This document shows, piece by piece, positions 48,677-57,706 of a stretch of DNA of 64,000 bases. Both the position numbers and the translations under genes were made by a program. The notes beneath the pieces were generated by a model. The model did no database searches. It was not told the DNA's origin and saw only the letters and a program-made list of their open reading frames with translations. The DNA comes from Komagataeibacter swingsii (lineage in GTDB: Bacteria; Pseudomonadota; Alphaproteobacteria; Acetobacterales; Acetobacteraceae). Within the stretch, counting starts at the first letter, position 1. Each line of letters begins with the position of its first letter. The stretch is taken from positions 62,001-126,000 of the forward strand of contig NZ_NKUB01000007.1 in the NCBI RefSeq assembly GCF_003207895.1, written 5' to 3'.

Positions 48677-48946
48677 ATGAGTAAAGCCTTTATTGCAGCA
48701 GTTATACAGGATTCGATTGATTGCACGGGCGTCGCGGCCAACCAGGCCGCATCCGACCTGATCGCGGCAATTGTCAAGGAACTGAAGCGCGAGGGTGGCT
48801 TTACCCTGCCGTCTTTTGGCACGTTTACGGTCAAGAAAACCAAGGCCCGCAAGGCGCTGAACCCGCGCACGGGCGAGCCGGTAAAGGTCAAGGCAGGCAA
48901 GACCGTGCGGTTCAAGGCCAGCCCGAACCTGAAGAAAGCTGTCTGA
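48677..48946 (+). CDS. HU-family DNA-binding protein
   Basis: An 89-residue histone-like protein. The family motif GGFTLPSFGTFTVKKTKARKALNPRTGEPVKV includes the DNA-intercalating arm (NPRTGE) and is followed by VRFKASPNLKKAV. It packages and bends DNA as a dimer. ATG 48677 has GGGAGCAGG upstream. Followed by a perfect 15-bp hairpin. Confidence 0.95.
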   Translation: MSKAFIAAVIQDSIDCTGVAANQAASDLIAAIVKELKREGGFTLPSFGTFTVKKTKARKALNPRTGEPVKVKAGKTVRFKASPNLKKAV

Positions 48947-48949
48947 TAT

Positions 48950-48992
48950 CAGGCCCTTCGCGCCCTTCTTTCGAAATGGCGCGAAGGGCCTG
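48950..48992. terminator. bidirectional hairpin terminator between HU and lutC
   Basis: A perfect 15-bp stem (arms 48950-48964 and 48978-48992) with a 13-base loop lies between the convergent HU and lutC genes. No U-tract; the symmetry and position suggest it stops both transcripts. Confidence 0.6.
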
Positions 48993-49002
48993 CCTGTAAT
49001 GG

Positions 49003-49590
49003 TCAGGCAAACCAGACCGAAAGGGAACGCACGCCCTGTGCGCCCCGGATCAGCACGCCCTGGATATCCGCCGTGGCGGAGGGGCCGCTCATCAATACGC
49101 CATAATTGGCGGACCTGAATTCCGGCCGTTCCTGATACGCGGTGTGCATGTTCGCCGTAATCGAATCGGGGGACAGAAGCACCACGATGTGCTGCCCCAG
49201 ATGGGCGAAGGAATTGATCGGCAACTGCGATTCGCTGAGGAAGATCGACCCCATTTCCGCAATGCCGAACGGCGCGCGCACCACGGTCACATCGATTGTC
49301 GCCGCATCCTGCGGGGTCTTGACCTTTTCCACCGGCAGCGTGCCGCGTGCTTCGGGCACGTTGGAACAGATCACCTTCGCATCCGGGTGACGGCGCGCAA
49401 TCGCCTGATCCAGCGTTTCGCCCTCGACCGGCTCCAGCACATCACCCCCCAGTATCTTCAGGCTGGCGATAAAACGCTCACGGCTGGCATCAAGGTCGCC
49501 CAGTGTCCTGACCGGCGGCAGCGGATGGTTTTCCGGCGTGGGGCGGTTGTTGCGCAGGGCCTGCAGGATCTCGTCGCGTGCGGGGTTCAT
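49003..49590 (-). CDS. lutC: L-lactate utilization protein LutC
   Basis: A 195-residue LUD-domain protein, third component of the LutABC lactate dehydrogenase system. Conserved parts are MNPARDEILQALRNN at the N-terminus and the LUD core VRAPFGIAEMGSIFLSESQL, LGQHIVVLLSPDSITANMHTAYQ and SGPSATADIQGVLIRGAQGVRSLSVWFA. Its ATG overlaps the LutB stop (ATGA). Confidence 0.93.
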   Translation of the reverse strand: MNPARDEILQALRNNRPTPENHPLPPVRTLGDLDASRERFIASLKILGGDVLEPVEGETLDQAIARRHPDAKVICSNVPEARGTLPVEKVKTPQDAATIDVTVVRAPFGIAEMGSIFLSESQLPINSFAHLGQHIVVLLSPDSITANMHTAYQERPEFRSANYGVLMSGPSATADIQGVLIRGAQGVRSLSVWFA

Positions 49591-50999
49591 TTCTTGGTCT
49601 CCGGTGCGGCGGCAGGCCGGGCTTTCTCGCGGTTCCTGCGGTACCAGTCATTGAATGTCTGCTTGACCGGATGGGGGTTCTCGCGGTGCTTGCCCCACGG
49701 GTTCAGCCAGTTGTACAGCACGAAGCGCGGCATGGTGCCCAGCGAGACCTCGGTGGCCTTGATGGCGGCGCGGTACAGCTTCGGCTGGCCCATGAGCTTG
49801 CCCGCCATGTGCATGATCTCGCGCTTGACGAAGGGCATCTCATGGTGCTGCACCAGCACGCGGCGCCATTTGTACAGCTGCTCGTGGATGTTGATCTTGA
49901 CCGGGCAGACATTGGTGCAGCTTCCGTTCAGTGTCGAGGCATAGGGAAGCGTGCTGTATTTGCGTTCGTTGAAGGTCGGGTCGATGATCGCGCCGATCGG
50001 GCCGGAATACACCGCGCCATAGGACAGCCCGCCCGAACGGCGATAGACCGGGCAGGTGTTCATGCACGCGCCACAGCGGATGCATTTGAGCGACGTCCAG
50101 AAATCTTCCATGCCCAGGCGGGCGGACCGTCCGTTATCGACCAGCACCACATGCATCTCGCCCCCCTTCTGCGGGCCACGGAAATGGGTGGTGTACTGCG
50201 TGATCGGTGATCCCAGCGCGCTGCGCGACAGCAGGCGGATGAATACGCCAAGGTCGGCCATGCGCGGCACAAGGCGCTCGATCCCGATGGTCGCGATGTG
50301 CAGGTTGGGCACCGTCGCACTCAGGTCGGCGTTGCCTTCGTTGGTGCAGACCACGAAGGTGCCGGTTTCCGCCACCACGAAGTTGCCGCCGGTCATGCCC
50401 GCATCGGCATGCAGGATCACCGGACGCGCCGCCTGGCGCTGCGCTTCAGCCAGCAGGTGCGGGTCGCGGATATTGGGGTCGGTGTGGTAATCCTTGGCGA
50501 AGATCTTCGCCACGTCCGATGTCAGCTTGTGCACCGCTGGCACCACGATGTGGCTGGGCAACTGGTCATCAAGCTGCTGGATGCGTTCGCCAAGGTCGGT
50601 CTCGGTTACGCTGACACCCTGTTTTGCAAGATAGGGCCGCATGTCACATTCTTCGGTGACCATGGACTTGCTCTTGATCAGGTTGCGCGCGTTATGGGCC
50701 TTCAGGATCTCGCCCACGATGCGGTTGTGTTCCGCCCCGTCGCGCGCCCAGTGGACGTGGATGCCGTTCTTTTTCGCGTTTGCCTCGAACTGCTCAAGGT
50801 ATTCGGGCAGGCGGGAGAGCGTGTGCTCCTTGATGCGCGATGCCTCCTCGCGCAGTTCCTGCCATTCGGGCAGGATGTGCATCTGGGCGTCACGCTTCTG
50901 GCGCATGTCCCACAGGCGTTCGTCATGGAACTGCAGGTGGGGCGCATCCTCAAGGAAATGCTCGGCCGCCCTGGCATGGTTGACGGGCTTGTTGCTCAT
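49587..50999 (-). CDS. lutB: L-lactate utilization iron-sulfur protein LutB
   Basis: A 470-residue iron-sulfur LUD protein. An N-terminal LUD domain (ARDGAEHNRIVGEILKAHN and a later GTFVVCTNEGNADL) is followed by two ferredoxin-type clusters, CIRCGACMNTCPVYRRSGG and GSCTNVCPVKINIHEQLY, and a C-terminal LUD-related helix region. It transfers electrons from lactate together with LutA and LutC. It overlaps lutC downstream and lutA upstream by ATGA. Confidence 0.95.
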   Translation of the reverse strand: MSNKPVNHARAAEHFLEDAPHLQFHDERLWDMRQKRDAQMHILPEWQELREEASRIKEHTLSRLPEYLEQFEANAKKNGIHVHWARDGAEHNRIVGEILKAHNARNLIKSKSMVTEECDMRPYLAKQGVSVTETDLGERIQQLDDQLPSHIVVPAVHKLTSDVAKIFAKDYHTDPNIRDPHLLAEAQRQAARPVILHADAGMTGGNFVVAETGTFVVCTNEGNADLSATVPNLHIATIGIERLVPRMADLGVFIRLLSRSALGSPITQYTTHFRGPQKGGEMHVVLVDNGRSARLGMEDFWTSLKCIRCGACMNTCPVYRRSGGLSYGAVYSGPIGAIIDPTFNERKYSTLPYASTLNGSCTNVCPVKINIHEQLYKWRRVLVQHHEMPFVKREIMHMAGKLMGQPKLYRAAIKATEVSLGTMPRFVLYNWLNPWGKHRENPHPVKQTFNDWYRRNREKARPAAAPETKK

Positions 51000-51739
51000 T
51001 GAGCTGCTCCGTTAAGGATCTGCGCGATATGAATGAAGCGGATGGGAACGCCCGCGCGTTCGGCGCAGCCCTGCTGGTGCATCATGCATGAGGAATCGGC
51101 CGAGACGATGTAATCCGCCCCCGCCTGGTAATGGTCACGCACCTTGTCCACGCCCATCTTGGCCGATACGGCTTCTTCCGTAACCGAAAAGGTGCCCCCG
51201 AACCCGCAGCATTCATCGGGGCGCTTGGGGGTGACGAAGCGGATTCCCCTGACCTTCGACAGCAGGTCCATCGGTTTGGAAAACGGTTTCTCACCCAGTT
51301 CGGACATGCTGGCCGTACGCAGGGCGCGCAGCGTGCCACAACTGTTGTGCAGGCCCACGGTGTGGTTGAATTCCGCCCAGGGGAAGGCATCCACCTTCAG
51401 GATATCGTGCAGGAATTCGACCAGTTCGTATGTGTTCTCGCGCACGTGGCGCACTTCGTCGGTCTGCGGGATCGCATCAAAATTGTCGCGGACATGATGC
51501 GTGCAACTGCCGGAGGGCATGACGATCTTGTCGTATTTCGCGAAATTGCGCACAAACAGGGCTTCCGCCGCGGCGGCGTCCGAATTGCAGCCGGAATTGC
51601 CCATGGGCTGCCCACAGCAGGTCTGGTCCAGGGGATATTCGACATCCTGTCCCAGTTTTTCCAGCAGTTCCAGTGTGGCAATGCCCGCCTCAGGGTAGAA
51701 CGCGTCGATATAACACGGAATGAACAGGCCAATTTTCAT
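50996..51739 (-). CDS. lutA: L-lactate utilization protein LutA
   Basis: A 247-residue CCG-domain protein. It has two cysteine-rich CCG motifs, CCGQPMGNSG and CCGFGGTFSV, which carry the iron-sulfur centre, and the start MKIGLFIPCYIDAFYP. ATG 51739 is the family start although the frame stays open further upstream. It is first in lutA-lutB-lutC. The upstream 106-base AT-rich gap separates it from the divergent LysR regulator, which likely controls the operon. Confidence 0.95.
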   Translation of the reverse strand: MKIGLFIPCYIDAFYPEAGIATLELLEKLGQDVEYPLDQTCCGQPMGNSGCNSDAAAAEALFVRNFAKYDKIVMPSGSCTHHVRDNFDAIPQTDEVRHVRENTYELVEFLHDILKVDAFPWAEFNHTVGLHNSCGTLRALRTASMSELGEKPFSKPMDLLSKVRGIRFVTPKRPDECCGFGGTFSVTEEAVSAKMGVDKVRDHYQAGADYIVSADSSCMMHQQGCAERAGVPIRFIHIAQILNGAAQ

Positions 51740-51799
51740 TATGGGATACTCAACCTCAGCACGATTGGCGCGAAACGTGGCGCAAGCCATGTTATTTCG

Positions 51800-51814
51800 T
51801 CAAATATATATTGA
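51800..51814. promoter_or_regulatory. candidate LysR operator between lutA and the regulator
   Basis: TCAAATATATATTGA is an imperfect palindrome with TCAA/TTGA ends, in the divergent intergenic region. It is typical in kind of LysR-type binding sites, though the T-N11-A spacing is not exact. Sequence likeness only. Confidence 0.35.
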
Positions 51815-51845
51815 AAGACGGTCCCATATATAATTTATATGGAAT

Positions 51846-52796
51846 ATGGATCTAAGGCATTTACGTTATTTTGTAGCCGTTGCCGATAACGGGAGCTTTA
51901 CCCGTGCCGCAGAGCAGCTAGGCATAGAACAACCACCTCTTAGCCAGCAGATCAAGCAGTTGGAAAATGAACTGGGTGTCCTTCTGTTCCAGCGGCTGAC
52001 GCGCGGGGTCAGGCTGACGGATGTGGGGCTGGTGCTGCTGGACCAGGCGCGTGCCCTGCTGGGCATGCAGCAGCAGTTCCTTGCCACGGCGCAGGGGCTG
52101 GCGCGGGGCGAGAAGGGGCATATCCGCGTGGGGCTGGCGGGGGCGGTCTCGCTGCTGCCCATGATCCCGCTGACGGTGCGGCGTTTCCGCGAACTCTGGC
52201 CCGATGTCACGATCTACCTTGAGGAAAGCAATACCCCCGCCCTGCGCAAGAGCCTGCACGACCGGGCCATAGACATTGCCATTGTCCGCCCGCCGGTGCC
52301 CGACGGGGCGGGGCTGCTGGTGTCCCCCCTGCTGGAGGAGGAAACGGTCGTGGCCCTGCCCAAGGGGCACCCGCTGGCCATCCATCCCCACCTTGAGCTG
52401 GAAATGCTGGTGGATGAACCCTTCATCATCTTCCCGCGTGAACTCGGGCCGGGATTCCATGATGCGATCCTGTCCGCCTGCCACAATGCGGGTTTTACGC
52501 CGCGCATGGGCCAGCAGGCCCCGCAGATCGCCTCCACCGTGCCGCTGGTGGCGGCCGGGCTTGGGGTATCGGTCGTGCCGCGCTCGCTGCACCAGATTCA
52601 TTCCGGTGGCGTGACCTACCATTCGCTTGGGGCCAAGGCGCCGCGCGCGGAACTGGCCATCGCCATGCGGGCGGGCCAGCATGTGCCGCTGCTGACCAAT
52701 TTCATCTCCACCCTGCGCGCGTGCTGCCGGGACATGAATGACAGCGCCATTTCCGTGGCCCCCATCGGGGAGGATGGGGAAGAAACGGCCTGCTGA
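51846..52796 (+). CDS. LysR-family transcriptional regulator
   Basis: A 316-residue regulator: N-terminal winged HTH (MDLRHLRYFVAVADNGSFTRAAEQLGIEQPPLSQQIKQLENELG... typical of LysR) and a periplasmic-binding-like effector domain (GHIRVGLAGAVSLLPMIPLTVRRFRELWPDVTI, then LPKGHPLA). It is divergent from lutABC, so it is the obvious candidate regulator, with lactate or a derivative as likely effector. The start ATG is only about 10 bases after AT-rich sequence resembling a -10 box, so the mRNA may be nearly leaderless. Confidence 0.93.
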   Translation: MDLRHLRYFVAVADNGSFTRAAEQLGIEQPPLSQQIKQLENELGVLLFQRLTRGVRLTDVGLVLLDQARALLGMQQQFLATAQGLARGEKGHIRVGLAGAVSLLPMIPLTVRRFRELWPDVTIYLEESNTPALRKSLHDRAIDIAIVRPPVPDGAGLLVSPLLEEETVVALPKGHPLAIHPHLELEMLVDEPFIIFPRELGPGFHDAILSACHNAGFTPRMGQQAPQIASTVPLVAAGLGVSVVPRSLHQIHSGGVTYHSLGAKAPRAELAIAMRAGQHVPLLTNFISTLRACCRDMNDSAISVAPIGEDGEETAC

Positions 52797-52799
52797 AAA

Positions 52800-52907
52800 C
52801 CGAAAGACGTTTTTGGCGGGGCTTTTTTCAAAAAAGGCGGCGTTCTTTCGAAGCTTTTGCAAAAAGCTTCACCAAAAACGTCTTTGAATTTTAAAGCGCT
52901 ATCATGA
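52800..52907 (-). repeat. dispersed palindromic repeat, long full copy (minus orientation)
   Basis: Outer arms AAAGACGTTTTTGG and CCAAAAACGTCTTT are perfect complements of 14 bases. Inside are the GGCG hairpin and the GAAGCTTTTGC/AAAAAGCTTC hairpin. The right flank TTTTAAAGCGCTATCATGA is the reverse complement of the left flank of the 27369 copy. It lies between the ends of convergent genes. Confidence 0.92.
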
Positions 52908-52927
52908 GCTGGCTTTTCAAGCAGTTT

Positions 52928-53998
52928 CTAAGCCCGATCCACGCGGCTGCCGCGGATCAGTTCATGGATGAAGGACAGCTTGCGCAGAATGTCCGGCGTC
53001 AGCACGAACGGATAGAAATCCGGCAGGCCCATGGAACGGTTGAGGCTGTTGACCGCATAGGTCAGGGGCAGCCACCCATCGGTGATTTCGGTAAATGACA
53101 TCTCGGTATAGGGGTCGCGCCGGACGGTGGCGCGCAGCGGCGGTGCGTGCGCCCCTGCGGCATCAATGGACATGCCGTAGGCCCATGCGGTCTCGAGGGT
53201 CGATATGATGTGCAGGTAATGCGCCCATGTCTCGGCAAAATCCTCCCATGGGTGGGATGTGGCGTAATGGCTGACATACTGGCCGCGCCATGCGTCGCTG
53301 GCCGGGGCGGCGTAATGGGCCTTCAGGCTGGCGGCGTAATCGCGGCGGTCATCGCCAAATACGTCCCGGCAGGCGGCAAGCCTGTCAGGCCCCGCGTCCC
53401 GGATCAGCACGTTCCAGTAGTAATGCCCGATTTCATGGCGGAAATGGCCCAGCAGGGTGCGGTAGTATTCGCCCATTTCCTGGCGTAGCTGTTCGCGCCG
53501 GGCATCATCCGTCTCGTTCAGGGCGATGGTGATGACGCCGTTCATGTGGCCCGTCATGGCGGGCGTGCCATCGGGCAGGCTGTCAAGGAAGTCGAACGCC
53601 AGCCCGCCTTCAGGGTCCTGCCGCCGGTTGCGCAGCGGCAGGCCAAGCCGCAGCAGGCTGTAGAACAGGCGGTGCTTGGCTACTTCCACCTTCTGCCACC
53701 GCGCGATATTGCCCGGCACCGACAGGTTGGGAATGGTGCGGTTGAAACTGCATGCGATGCAGAAGGGCCGCCCCGGTTCCGCCAGCCAGTTGCACGCGCT
53801 GTAGGCGTTGTTGGCGCATAGCGCGCGCGGCGGGGCATCGGGCGTCGCCAGTGGTTGCCACAACCCGTCGCCCATCGCGTCCAGCGCGGACAGGACGGTC
53901 CGTTCGGGCACATAGCCCAGCGTGTGGCCGCAGCGTTCGCATGCCGTATTCTCGAAAAACAGGACCTGCTGGCATGACTGGCAGAAAAACAGTTTCAT
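52928..53998 (-). CDS. zinc-binding metallopeptidase with N-terminal zinc ribbon
   Basis: A 356-residue cytoplasmic protein. The N-terminal zinc ribbon has Cys6, Cys9, Cys20 and Cys23 (FFCQSCQ, ACERCG); a second set is Cys61/69/80/83 (CANNAYSAC, FCIACS). The metallopeptidase motif HEIGH lies at residues 188-192 with the downstream DFAETWAHYLH. This is the putative zinc-binding peptidase family that accompanies alpha-E/circularly permuted ATP-grasp genes. Its ATG overlaps the transglutaminase stop (ATGA). Substrate inferred, not known. Confidence 0.85.
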   Translation of the reverse strand: MKLFFCQSCQQVLFFENTACERCGHTLGYVPERTVLSALDAMGDGLWQPLATPDAPPRALCANNAYSACNWLAEPGRPFCIACSFNRTIPNLSVPGNIARWQKVEVAKHRLFYSLLRLGLPLRNRRQDPEGGLAFDFLDSLPDGTPAMTGHMNGVITIALNETDDARREQLRQEMGEYYRTLLGHFRHEIGHYYWNVLIRDAGPDRLAACRDVFGDDRRDYAASLKAHYAAPASDAWRGQYVSHYATSHPWEDFAETWAHYLHIISTLETAWAYGMSIDAAGAHAPPLRATVRRDPYTEMSFTEITDGWLPLTYAVNSLNRSMGLPDFYPFVLTPDILRKLSFIHELIRGSRVDRA

Positions 53999-54912
53999 GA
54001 GGGGTGTATAGCCCGGCGCGGTGTGGATGCCATATCCGCGACCGGGGACAGGGGCACGGTTTCCATCATGGCTTCAAATGTGGCGACGCAGCGGTCCAGC
54101 AGGCCGCTGACCGGGGCGGCCTGCTGCGGGGTGGTGGCGACCGCAAGCGGGATGTGCCCCTGGGCCGCCAGCAGGCCTGATGTCGTATCCAGCCCGATCC
54201 AGCCCGCGCCGGGCACATGCACCTGCGCCCATGCATGCAGGTCACAGCCCAGACGGCCCTGCGCATTCAGGTCCGGCTGGAACAGGTAGCCCGATACGAA
54301 CCGGGCGGCAAAGCCCAGCCTGCGCAGCACGGCAATCAGCAGCCATGCCGTGTCGCGGCAGGAACCGGCGGCGTGGGACAGGGTTTCCTCCGGCGACCAT
54401 ACGCCCGCTTCGGGCCGGATACGGTAGGTGTTGCGCGCGGCAATGGCCCGGGTCAGTTCCACCAGCAGGTCCAGTGTGGGGCAGGGCAGCCGGGCGCGCC
54501 ATTCCCGAACAAGGGCATCAAGCCGTGGGGTGGACGCCCCGTCCGGGCCATCGCTTGCGTTCAGCCTGTAGGGGGCAAGGGCCGGGTCGTCGCAGGCCCC
54601 GCCGGCAGGCCAGTGGCGGGCGGAAGGGACAAGGGTGAAAAGGAACGGGTTGATGGGCGTCTGGTCGGTTGCAAGGCGGATGGTGATATCGAAATGCGTG
54701 ACGCGTTCGGGAAACGTGACGCGGGCGATCCTGTTGCCAAACATGTCCTGGCCCCACGCGCGCGTACAGGGCTGGGGGGCGATGTCCATGTCATGGGACA
54801 GGATGTTGCGGCAGCCCGGCACGGGGTGCAGGCGGATGGTCTGCGGGCCTAGGTGAACGGGCCGGTCGTATCGGTACCGCGTATGGTGGACCAGCATGGC
54901 ATGCGCGTTCAT
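53995..54912 (-). CDS. transglutaminase-like cysteine peptidase
   Basis: A 305-residue protein: an N-terminal beta domain (TRYRYDRPVHLGPQTIRLHP) and a transglutaminase-like catalytic core. The Cys185-His226-Asp242 triad lies in AAGSCRDTAWLL, CDLHAWAQVHVP and WIGLDTTSG. Such proteins cut peptide or isopeptide bonds. It is first in a two-gene minus-strand operon with the metallopeptidase and divergent from the ATP-grasp/alpha-E pair, matching the known gene neighbourhood. Confidence 0.92.
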   Translation of the reverse strand: MNAHAMLVHHTRYRYDRPVHLGPQTIRLHPVPGCRNILSHDMDIAPQPCTRAWGQDMFGNRIARVTFPERVTHFDITIRLATDQTPINPFLFTLVPSARHWPAGGACDDPALAPYRLNASDGPDGASTPRLDALVREWRARLPCPTLDLLVELTRAIAARNTYRIRPEAGVWSPEETLSHAAGSCRDTAWLLIAVLRRLGFAARFVSGYLFQPDLNAQGRLGCDLHAWAQVHVPGAGWIGLDTTSGLLAAQGHIPLAVATTPQQAAPVSGLLDRCVATFEAMMETVPLSPVADMASTPRRAIHPS

Positions 54913-55196
54913 GTACTCTAGAACCCCGGAAAACTGTCCCGCATGCCTGCCATCGTGCTCCGGCGATGGTGCGGTTCGGACGTGGTTTATCTGTCACCGT
55001 CCACGCTATCAGGATTGGTGGCGGCGGCAATATCGTATTTTTCCGGCATTTTGGCCCGAATGGGAAGGGAATGCAGATTCGTTCTTGGCAAAAGGTGATT
55101 TTCTTGCTCCGCTAGAAACGGATCGAAACGAAATTGCAGGTGGGCGGACATGATTCCTTCGCGCCTGATCCGCCTCCACGCCAGCGGGGGTAGGAC

Positions 55197-56666
55197 ATGA
55201 ACGATATGAAGATGGCAGCACAGGCCGCCGGGCTGTTCGCGACATACGACATTCCGGATTTTTTCTGTGAACTGCTCAATCGCGGGAAGGATATCCCGCC
55301 CCCCGGGCTGCAACTGGTGCGCGACCGCCTGGCCCATTTCGGCCTGGCTGAACTGCGGCGCAGGGCGGCCGCGGTGGAAGCGCAGTTCTACCGCCTTGGC
55401 ATCACGTTTACCGTCTATTCCGACCGGGAGGCGATTGACCGCGTCCTGCCGTTCGATGTCATCCCCCGCGTGCTGACCGCCACGGAATGGGACCATGTCG
55501 AACGTGGCGTGCAGCAGCGCGTGCGCGCCATCAACCTGTTCCTGCATGATATTTACCACGACCGTCACATCCTGAATGACGGCGTGGTGCCGCATGAACT
55601 GGTGCTGGGCAACGCCAATTACTGCCAGGCCATGGTGGGGCTGGATGTGCCCGGCGGGGTGTACGTGCACATCAACGGCACCGACCTTGTGCGCGACCGT
55701 GATGGCCGCTTCCTGGTGCTGGAAGACAATGCCCGCACGCCGTCGGGCGTGTCGTACGTGCTGGAAGACCGGCAGATGATGCTGCGCCTCATGCCGGACC
55801 TTGCGCGGGGGCTGAACATCCGCCCGGTGGATGAATACGGCCCCCGCCTGCACCGCGCGCTGGCCGAGGTCGCCCCCATGGGCGTGGACAACCCGCAGGT
55901 GGTCCTGCTTTCACCGGGCATCTACAATGCGGCCTATTTCGAGCATGTGTTCCTTGCGCGTGAAATGGGCATCCCGCTGGTCGAGGGGCGCGACTTGATG
56001 GTGGAGGACGGGCGTGTGTACATGCGCACCGTGGCCGGTCCGCGTCCGGTCCATTCCATCTACCGGCGGCTGAATGACGATTTCCTCGACCCGCAGGTGT
56101 TCAATCCCGACAGCATGCTGGGTGTGCCGGGACTGGTGGATGCCTACCGCCGGGGCAATGTGACGCTGGCCAACGCCATCGGTACGGGCGTTGCGGATGA
56201 CAAGGCGGTTTACGCCTACATGCCCCGTATCATCCGCTATTACCTGGATGAGGAACCGATCCTGACCAATGTGGAAACCCATATCTGCGCCGAGCGTGAG
56301 GGGCTGGACTACACGCTGGCCAACATCGAACGGCTGGTGGTCAAGCCGGTGGGCGAATCCGGCGGCTACGGGCTGCTGATCGGGCCACACGCGACGCAGG
56401 CGGAACTGGATGAATTCCGCGCCCTGCTGCGCGCCAACCCGGCCAATTACATAAGTCAGCCGGTTATAAGCCTGTCGGTTTCGCCCACCCTGTGCCCTGC
56501 GGGGGTCGAGGCGCGGCATGTCGACCTGCGCCCCTTTGCCGTGACGGGGCGCGATACATGGGTGCTGCCCGGCGGCCTGTCGCGCGTGGCGCTGCGCAAG
56601 GGGTCGCTTGTGGTCAATTCATCGCAGGGTGGTGGGTCAAAGGATACATGGGTGCTGGCATCATGA
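55197..56666 (+). CDS. circularly permuted ATP-grasp protein (type 2)
   Basis: A 489-residue member of the DUF404/DUF407 group, predicted amidoligases that join amino acids or peptides with ATP. Landmarks are FPFDVIPRVLTATEWDHVERG-type text (here LPFDVIPRVLTATEWD), LNLFLHDIYHDRHIL (INLFLHDIYHD), the ligand loop VLEDNARTPSGVSYVLEDR, ALANAIGTGVADDKAVYAYMP (LANAIGTGVADDK), and VVKPVGESGGYG. GGGGGTAGGAC precedes the ATG. The stop overlaps the alpha-E start (ATGA). Confidence 0.93.
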   Translation: MNDMKMAAQAAGLFATYDIPDFFCELLNRGKDIPPPGLQLVRDRLAHFGLAELRRRAAAVEAQFYRLGITFTVYSDREAIDRVLPFDVIPRVLTATEWDHVERGVQQRVRAINLFLHDIYHDRHILNDGVVPHELVLGNANYCQAMVGLDVPGGVYVHINGTDLVRDRDGRFLVLEDNARTPSGVSYVLEDRQMMLRLMPDLARGLNIRPVDEYGPRLHRALAEVAPMGVDNPQVVLLSPGIYNAAYFEHVFLAREMGIPLVEGRDLMVEDGRVYMRTVAGPRPVHSIYRRLNDDFLDPQVFNPDSMLGVPGLVDAYRRGNVTLANAIGTGVADDKAVYAYMPRIIRYYLDEEPILTNVETHICAEREGLDYTLANIERLVVKPVGESGGYGLLIGPHATQAELDEFRALLRANPANYISQPVISLSVSPTLCPAGVEARHVDLRPFAVTGRDTWVLPGGLSRVALRKGSLVVNSSQGGGSKDTWVLAS

Positions 56667-57706
56667 CACAGGTTTCGGTCGTCTTTCCCGCCCCGGTCAT
56701 GCCGGGGCTGCGCAACCTGCTTTCGCGCTATGCCGAAAGCACGATGTGGCTGGCGCGCTATATGGAGCGCATCGAAAACCTCGCCCGCCTGATCGAGGTG
56801 ACGAGCACGTCGGTTTCCGCCACCAACATGGATGCGGGATGGGACAGCGTCATCCGCATCAATGCCGATGAGGGCCTGTTCTTCCAGCGCCATGGGAGCG
56901 CGAGCGAACGCAGTGTCGTGGCCTTCTACATCACCGATTCCGACAATCCGGATTCCATCGTGTCCATGGCCCGCTATGCCCGGGAAAACGCGCGGGTACT
57001 CCGTCCCCTGATCTCGACCGAGATGTGGATGCACCTGAATGTCTTTACGCGCTGGGTCATGGAACTGGGGCCTGATGATGTCGGCGCGGGCTACCTGTCT
57101 ACCCTGTGCACGCGGCTGAAGCAGGATTGCCAGACCCATTTTGGCATAACCGAGGGCACGCTGTACCGCGACCAGGCGTGGCTGTTCTATATCCTGGGCA
57201 AGAACCTTGAACGCGCGGACCAGATCACGCGCCTGATCGACATAAAATACCATACCCTGCTGCCCAGTGGCGTTGGGGTCGGTTCGGATATCGACATGAG
57301 CCAGTGGACATCCGTGCTGCGGTCGGCTGCGGCGTACCATGCCTTCCGCCGCGTCCTGCCCGAAGGGATGACGCCTGCCAATATCGTGGGTTTCCTGCTG
57401 AAAAATGATGGCTTTCCCCGTTCGCTGTCCACCAGCCTGCGCAGCGTCTACAGCGTGCTTGGATCACTGGCGGGGGAATACCGCCTGCGTCACTGCGCCC
57501 CGATCATTGAACGGCTGGAGGAACTGCGCGTCACACTGGTTGAACAGACGGTGGAAGACATCATCATGCGCGGCCTGCATGAATACATGGACTGGATCCA
57601 GCGTGAACTCCGGCAGATCCAGAACGAAATCGCCCATGCCTTCTGGCCGCCCGCCATAGCCGTCCAGCCTGTCGGGCCGGGACGGATGGAACAGGTGCAG
57701 GATTAG
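56663..57706 (+). CDS. alpha-E domain-containing protein
   Basis: A 347-residue helical protein of the alpha-E (DUF403) family, the constant partner of the ATP-grasp protein. The start LLSRYAESTMWLARYMERIENLARLIEV is diagnostic, with later helices such as LGKNLERADQITRLIDIKYH. Its ATG overlaps the ATP-grasp stop. The longer in-frame sequence upstream is an antisense-like shadow. Function unknown; scaffold or substrate carrier inferred. The stop is directly followed by a repeat copy. Confidence 0.93.
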   Translation: MTQVSVVFPAPVMPGLRNLLSRYAESTMWLARYMERIENLARLIEVTSTSVSATNMDAGWDSVIRINADEGLFFQRHGSASERSVVAFYITDSDNPDSIVSMARYARENARVLRPLISTEMWMHLNVFTRWVMELGPDDVGAGYLSTLCTRLKQDCQTHFGITEGTLYRDQAWLFYILGKNLERADQITRLIDIKYHTLLPSGVGVGSDIDMSQWTSVLRSAAAYHAFRRVLPEGMTPANIVGFLLKNDGFPRSLSTSLRSVYSVLGSLAGEYRLRHCAPIIERLEELRVTLVEQTVEDIIMRGLHEYMDWIQRELRQIQNEIAHAFWPPAIAVQPVGPGRMEQVQD

